41,798 nt of DNA from Gemmatimonadaceae bacterium (lineage in GTDB: Bacteria; Gemmatimonadota; Gemmatimonadetes; Gemmatimonadales; Gemmatimonadaceae), in NCBI GenBank assembly GCA_036504815.1, contig DASXUN010000005.1:1-41798 (forward strand), in the 5' to 3' direction. This document shows, in pieces, positions 37,711 through 41,798 of the stretch. The notes beneath the pieces were generated by a model. The model was not told the origin of the DNA. It made no database searches and worked only from the letters and a program-made list of their open reading frames with translations. A program made the translations under genes and the position numbers. The stretch's first letter is position 1. Each line of letters starts with the position of its first letter.

Positions 37711-37847
37711 CTCCAGCGGCGCACGTCGCTTTGCGCGGGCGTAACCCGCGGCGTGCGGCTGGCAGTTCCGGCGGCGTCCGCGCAAACTCAAGGACCATCG
37801 GCGCGGCCGCATGCGTCGCGCGCCCGGCCCACTCCGTGAGGACTCAC

Positions 37848-39374
37848 TTGTCACGCTTTCGGCATTTCACGCGCCCCCTCGCGTCGCTGTCGTGCATTGC
37901 GCTGGCGGCCATCACCGCCAGTGCGCAAAACCCCGCTCGCCAGCCGCAGGCGCCCGCGACGCCGCAGGAGCGGCTCGTCGCGGCCATGCACGGCGTCTCG
38001 TCGAACGTCATTCTCGACTATGTGAAGGAGATGACGGACGAGAAGTACGGTGGCCGCCTCACCGGCACGCCCGGATACGATGCCTCGGCGGCGTGGGCGG
38101 TGGACCTGCTGCGCGGATGGGGCTATCAGCCGGCCGGCGACAAGGGGACGTGGTATCAGAAGTTCCCCAATCCCTACACGCTGGTGCGGCCCGGGACTGA
38201 GCTGTCGCTGCAGCTGCCCCAGCCGGGCGGTGGCAAGATCGTGAAGTCGTACACCTGGGAGACGGAATTCTATCAGGGCTCCACGTCCGACTCGGGGAGC
38301 GTCACAGCCGACGCAGTGTACGTGGGCTACGGCGTCACGGCACCGGAACTCGGCTACGACGACTACGCTGGCGTGGACGTCAAGGGGAAGATCGTCGTGG
38401 TCGAGCCCGAGGTGCCGATGGGTCCGGGCCCCGACACGGTGCTCTTCAAGAAGTGGCGGCCGTACTCCTTTCACAGCTACAAGATCGAAAACGCGGCAAA
38501 GCATGGCGCCGCCGGCATGGTGTACGACTACCACATCGTCAACCCGAATGCGCGCTTCGTGAAGGGCTTCATCCTCACGTACGTCGGCAGTGCGGTGATG
38601 AACGACCTGTTCGCGGGGCTGCCCATGTCGCACCGGCAGACCGTCGACCAGATCCGGAATACGCTCAAGCCCGCCTCGCGGCCGTTCGGCAAGACCATGA
38701 CGCTGTCGAACAACACGCAGCATCACCCCGAGGGGATCGGCTCGAACGTCGTGGCTGTGCTGCCGGGAAGCGATCCCGTGCTCAAGGACGAGTACATCGT
38801 GCTCGGCGCGCACCTCGACCACCTCGGCTACAATCACGAGATGATGCCGGGGGCGCACGACAACGCGTCGGGCGTCGCCGTGCTGCTCGCGGCCGCGGAA
38901 GCGATTACGAAGGCCAAGGTGCCGCTGAAGCGCAGCGTGCTGCTGCTCCTGTTCGGCGCGGAGGAGCAGGGGGTGGCGGGCTCCGAGTACTACGTGGCGC
39001 ACCCCGTGGTGCCCAATGCGAAGATCAAGGCGTTCCTCAACCTCGAGAGTGTTGGCCGCGGCGAGATGATTGGCGTGTCGTCGGGCGTGGAATATCCCGA
39101 GATCTTCCAGGCGATGGAGCGCGCGAACACCCAGTACGTGCATCGCGCGATGCGCGCCTCTGCCAATCCGAACCTCGCCCGCCCGCGCCAGGATGCCGCG
39201 CACTTCCTGTGGGCCAAGATCCCGACCGTGTCGATCGGCGTCGGCGGCGCGCCGCCGCTGCCCTACGCGTCGTATCACACGACCAAGGATCGCTGGCAGA
39301 TCCTCACCCCGGAGATCATGGAGGATCTCGGGCGGATCACCTTCCTGGCGACGGTGGATCTGGCGAACCGGTAG
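37848..39374 (+). CDS. Secreted M28-family metallopeptidase
   Basis: About 508 residues. The signal peptide (LSRFRHFTRPLASLSCIALAAITASAQ) is followed by an M28 enzyme with PA-like domain (about 130-290). Zinc motifs are VLGAHLDHLGY, GAHDNASGVAVLLAAAE, LFGAEEQGVAGSEYY, FLNLESVGRG and the late His in YASYHTTKDRW. The fourth ligand position is Glu (NLES) rather than Asp, a variant seen in some M28 subgroups. TTG 37848 is taken as start because GAGGA lies five bases before it. GTG 37836 is in frame and possible. It lies 137 bases after the aminotransferase, with a hairpin after its stop. It probably digests peptides outside the cytoplasm. Confidence 0.88.
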   Translation: MSRFRHFTRPLASLSCIALAAITASAQNPARQPQAPATPQERLVAAMHGVSSNVILDYVKEMTDEKYGGRLTGTPGYDASAAWAVDLLRGWGYQPAGDKGTWYQKFPNPYTLVRPGTELSLQLPQPGGGKIVKSYTWETEFYQGSTSDSGSVTADAVYVGYGVTAPELGYDDYAGVDVKGKIVVVEPEVPMGPGPDTVLFKKWRPYSFHSYKIENAAKHGAAGMVYDYHIVNPNARFVKGFILTYVGSAVMNDLFAGLPMSHRQTVDQIRNTLKPASRPFGKTMTLSNNTQHHPEGIGSNVVAVLPGSDPVLKDEYIVLGAHLDHLGYNHEMMPGAHDNASGVAVLLAAAEAITKAKVPLKRSVLLLLFGAEEQGVAGSEYYVAHPVVPNAKIKAFLNLESVGRGEMIGVSSGVEYPEIFQAMERANTQYVHRAMRASANPNLARPRQDAAHFLWAKIPTVSIGVGGAPPLPYASYHTTKDRWQILTPEIMEDLGRITFLATVDLANR

Positions 39375-39387
39375 CGTTGACGACTCG

Positions 39388-39424
39388 GACGATGGCCGTG
39401 GCCTGCCAGGTCACGGCCATCGTC
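39388..39424. terminator. Hairpin after the M28 peptidase gene
   Basis: A perfect 13-bp stem (39388-39400 with 39412-39424) with an 11-base loop begins 13 bases past the stop. It lacks a T-run, so Rho-independent function is uncertain. Confidence 0.6.
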
Positions 39425-39525
39425 AGCGCTGTGTCCGTGTTGCACGTTTACTTCGTGATTGAGCGGGTCGCGCGTCGCGCGGCCTGTCTGCTGCCCCCAA
39501 CTGCCACCGCACCACCGGAGCATTC

Positions 39526-41751
39526 ATGCGCCGATCGTTCGTCCTGCTCGCCGCCGCGTTCCCTCTCGCCGCCCAGCAGCCTGCGCCAGCGGCGGCGCCT
39601 GCCGCCCCCGTCGCGCAGGCCAGTCCCCGCGCCTTCACCCCCAACGACTGGTACAAGGTCACCCAGCTCAGCGCGCCGGCCATGTCGCCCGACGGCAAGC
39701 TGGTGGTCTTCACCGTGACCACGGTCGTCGAGAAGGACAACAAGCGGCACAGCGAAGTCTGGGGTGTGCCAACGGCCGGCGGCACGCCGGTGCGCTACAC
39801 CGCGCCGGGGTACGAGAGTTCGAATCCGCGCTTCTCGCCCGACGGCAAGTACCTGTTCTTCACGTCCAATCGCCCCGGCGGCCGCGGCAACACGTGGGCG
39901 CTGCGCATGGATCAGCCGGTGGGCGAGGCGTTCCAGGTGGAAGACTATCCCACCGGCTCCGTCCCGAAGGACAAGAGCTTTGCCGTGTTCGATGCGCTCG
40001 CGGACACCACGGGTGGTGGCGGCGGTGCCCGCGGTCCGGGCGGACGTGGCGGCCCCGGGGGATTCGCGCTGCCGGCCGGCGGCATCGCGCCCAATGCGAT
40101 GGCGTTCCCGCCGTACGGCGCCATCACCAAGCCGGTGGATGAAAAGCGGTTCGACGGCCGCCAGATCGTGAACTTCCCGTATAAGGCCAACGGCATCGGA
40201 TTCATCCCCAACCCGCGCGAGGCACGGCGCGTCCGGCCCTTCCAGATCTTCACGCAGAAGTTCGACGGCTCCAAGCGCGTGCAGGTGACCGACACGCGCT
40301 ACTCGCACGCGCGGGTGACCGTCTCCCCCGACGGCAAGTGGATCGCCTTCATCGCCGACGCGCAGCTGCGCCCCGACAGCGTGGTGCAGCAGATCGCCGA
40401 CTCGATGGCCAGGCTGCCGTACGACGCGCTGCGCGACGAGGCACCGCGCAACGACCGCGACATCTACGTCATCCCCGTCACCGGCGGCGAGCCGCGCAAG
40501 GTGGCCTCGCTCCAGGGCGACGAAAGCGAACTCGACTGGTCGCCGGACGGCAAGCGGCTGCTCTTCATCAGCCGCGCCGAGCGCACCAAGAACGCGCGCC
40601 TGATGCTCATCGACGCCGTGGGCGGCGCGCCGGTGAACCTCACCAACGGCTGGCAGTACGAACCGGCCAGCGCCGAGTTCCTGCCGAACGGCGACATCCT
40701 GATGAGCGCCGACATCGGCGCCAAGACGTCGCTCTTCACCGTGAATCCCAAGACCTCGCAGATGCGCGAGACGATTGGCGGACGGCGCGTGATCCGCGGC
40801 TTCGCCCGCGACGAGAGGGCGACGCAGGTGGCCTTCATCGCGACGAGCGTCAACTCGCCGACGGAGCTGTACATCGCCGACCTCGACAGCCGGAAGGACG
40901 GGAAGAACGACGGCAAGAACGAGCGCAAGCTGACCGCGTTCAACGACCAGGTGAACGCCGAGATCGCCTGGAGCGACGCCGAGAAGTTCACCTTCCAGGG
41001 CGTCGGCGGGCTCACGGTCGAGGGGTGGGTGATGAAGCCCTTCGGCTACCAGGCCGGCAAGAAGTATCCGCTCGTGCTCTACATCCACGGCGGTCCGCAC
41101 TCGCGCTACGACGAAGGGTGGTTCGACGAATTCCAGAATCTCGCCGGCGCCGGCTTCATGGTGCTCTACACCAATCCGCGCGGCTCCAGCGGTTCGGGAG
41201 CCGACTTCACCTTCAGCACGCGCGGACGCTGGTTTGCGGAGGACTTCCAGGACCTGATGCAGGCCACCGACATCGCCGCACAGCGCGCCGACGTGGACAG
41301 CACGCGGATGGGCGTCACCGGCGGCTCGTACGGCGGCGTGATGACGGCGTGGGTGACGTCGCACACCAATCGCTACAAGGCGGCCGAGGCTGACCGCATG
41401 ATCAGCAACTGGTGGTCGTGGTACGGGGCGAGCGATGCGCAGGGACTCACCGAGTTCGAGTTCTACGGCAAGCCGTGGGAAAACCCGGCGATGTACGACT
41501 CGCTCTCGCCCATCCGCCACGTGACGAAGGTCAAGACGCCGACGCTCATCGTGCAGAGTGAAGAGGATCACCGGACGCCGATGGCCGACGCCGACCAGTG
41601 GTTCATGGCGCTCAAGAAGCAGGGCGTCCCGGTGGAGTGGGTGCGGTATCCGCGCTCCAATCACGACCTCTCGCGCACCGGTGAGCCCTGGCTGCTGGTC
41701 GATCGCCTCGGCCGCCTGCGCCAGTGGTTTGCGCACTGGCTCAAGCCGTGA
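39526..41751 (+). CDS. Secreted S9-family prolyl oligopeptidase (acylaminoacyl-peptidase type)
   Basis: 741 residues with a short signal peptide (RRSFVLLAAAFPLAAQQ). A seven-bladed beta-propeller region (about 40-430) repeats SPDGK motifs (MSPDGKLVVFTV, FSPDGKYLFFTS, VSPDGKWIAFIAD, WSPDGKRLLFIS) with a Gly-rich loop inserted at about 165-185. The catalytic alpha/beta-hydrolase domain (about 480-741) has the nucleophile Ser near 601 in VTGGSYGGVMTAW, Asp near 681 in QSEEDHRTP and His near 713 in SNHDLSR. YIHGGPHSRYDEGW forms the oxyanion loop. It cleaves short peptides at the envelope or outside, fitting the neighbouring M28 enzymes. ATG 39526 starts the signal peptide. Confidence 0.95.
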   Translation: MRRSFVLLAAAFPLAAQQPAPAAAPAAPVAQASPRAFTPNDWYKVTQLSAPAMSPDGKLVVFTVTTVVEKDNKRHSEVWGVPTAGGTPVRYTAPGYESSNPRFSPDGKYLFFTSNRPGGRGNTWALRMDQPVGEAFQVEDYPTGSVPKDKSFAVFDALADTTGGGGGARGPGGRGGPGGFALPAGGIAPNAMAFPPYGAITKPVDEKRFDGRQIVNFPYKANGIGFIPNPREARRVRPFQIFTQKFDGSKRVQVTDTRYSHARVTVSPDGKWIAFIADAQLRPDSVVQQIADSMARLPYDALRDEAPRNDRDIYVIPVTGGEPRKVASLQGDESELDWSPDGKRLLFISRAERTKNARLMLIDAVGGAPVNLTNGWQYEPASAEFLPNGDILMSADIGAKTSLFTVNPKTSQMRETIGGRRVIRGFARDERATQVAFIATSVNSPTELYIADLDSRKDGKNDGKNERKLTAFNDQVNAEIAWSDAEKFTFQGVGGLTVEGWVMKPFGYQAGKKYPLVLYIHGGPHSRYDEGWFDEFQNLAGAGFMVLYTNPRGSSGSGADFTFSTRGRWFAEDFQDLMQATDIAAQRADVDSTRMGVTGGSYGGVMTAWVTSHTNRYKAAEADRMISNWWSWYGASDAQGLTEFEFYGKPWENPAMYDSLSPIRHVTKVKTPTLIVQSEEDHRTPMADADQWFMALKKQGVPVEWVRYPRSNHDLSRTGEPWLLVDRLGRLRQWFAHWLKP

Positions 41752-41798
41752 TGATCTGAGACTTGGCGGCACGGACAGCGGGGTCCCCCACGGCTGTT

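Noticed and set aside
39061-39090. Loss of a zinc ligand (Glu for Asp) in the M28 peptidase
   Set aside because: Glu at this position occurs in known M28 subgroups, so it is not evidence of inactivity.

Overview
The window is very GC-rich and gene-dense. It has few strong Shine-Dalgarno sites, several GTG and probable TTG starts, and many secreted proteins whose signal peptides end in '..AQ'. Together with a large repertoire of exported M28/S9 peptidases, SusC-like outer-membrane receptors and broken-up aromatic catabolism operons, this suggests a free-living soil or freshwater bacterium, most likely a Gemmatimonadota member. That assignment is inferred from style and content; no rRNA or other phylogenetic marker is present.

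Region 1 (1-7.5 kb). A minus-strand paaABCD cluster encodes the phenylacetyl-CoA epoxidase subunits and maturation factor. It is interrupted or flanked by three unrelated short tandem arrays: 10 bp, 7 bp and 11 bp. Divergent to it is an enoyl-CoA hydratase, then an Lrp/AsnC regulator divergent from a PLP-dependent sulfur amino acid lyase/synthase with two palindromes at the junction. A nitronate monooxygenase-family flavoprotein and a bacteriohemerythrin that has lost one iron-ligand histidine follow.

Region 2 (7.7-20.5 kb). Here there is a SusC/TonB-receptor-like barrel with an unusual C-terminal helical extension, a secreted propeller-like protein, an exported tandem rhodanese, an M28 peptidase, a small unknown protein, a methyltransferase, and a minus-strand thioesterase - M28 peptidase - amidase run. 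Convergent gene ends carry strong hairpins, one of them nested inside a 134-bp inverted repeat.

Region 3 (20.6-31.5 kb). A coiled-coil membrane protein is followed by a two-gene minus-strand unit: an outer-membrane barrel fused to a glycogen-binding-type (CBM48/AMPK) domain, and an exported helical-repeat protein. Next is a signalling operon: a 1904-residue hybrid histidine kinase with Cache, PAS, GAF, HisKA, REC and Hpt domains, then a REC-EAL c-di-GMP phosphodiesterase, then a 2-hydroxyacid dehydrogenase coupled by ATGA.

Region 4 (31.6-41.8 kb). An aldo/keto reductase converges on an amino-acid dehydrogenase of the Glu/Leu/Phe/Val family. The latter is divergent from hppD-hmgA (4-hydroxyphenylpyruvate to homogentisate to maleylacetoacetate), followed by a class I aminotransferase. 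An M28 peptidase and an S9 prolyl oligopeptidase close the window. A plausible reading is that peptides are cleaved outside the cytoplasm, amino acids are deaminated or transaminated, and aromatic skeletons are opened by HppD/HmgA or, after conversion to phenylacetyl-CoA, by Paa. The enzymes after maleylacetoacetate, PaaE and the rest of the Paa pathway are not in the window. No tRNA, rRNA, CRISPR, IS element or prophage was seen.
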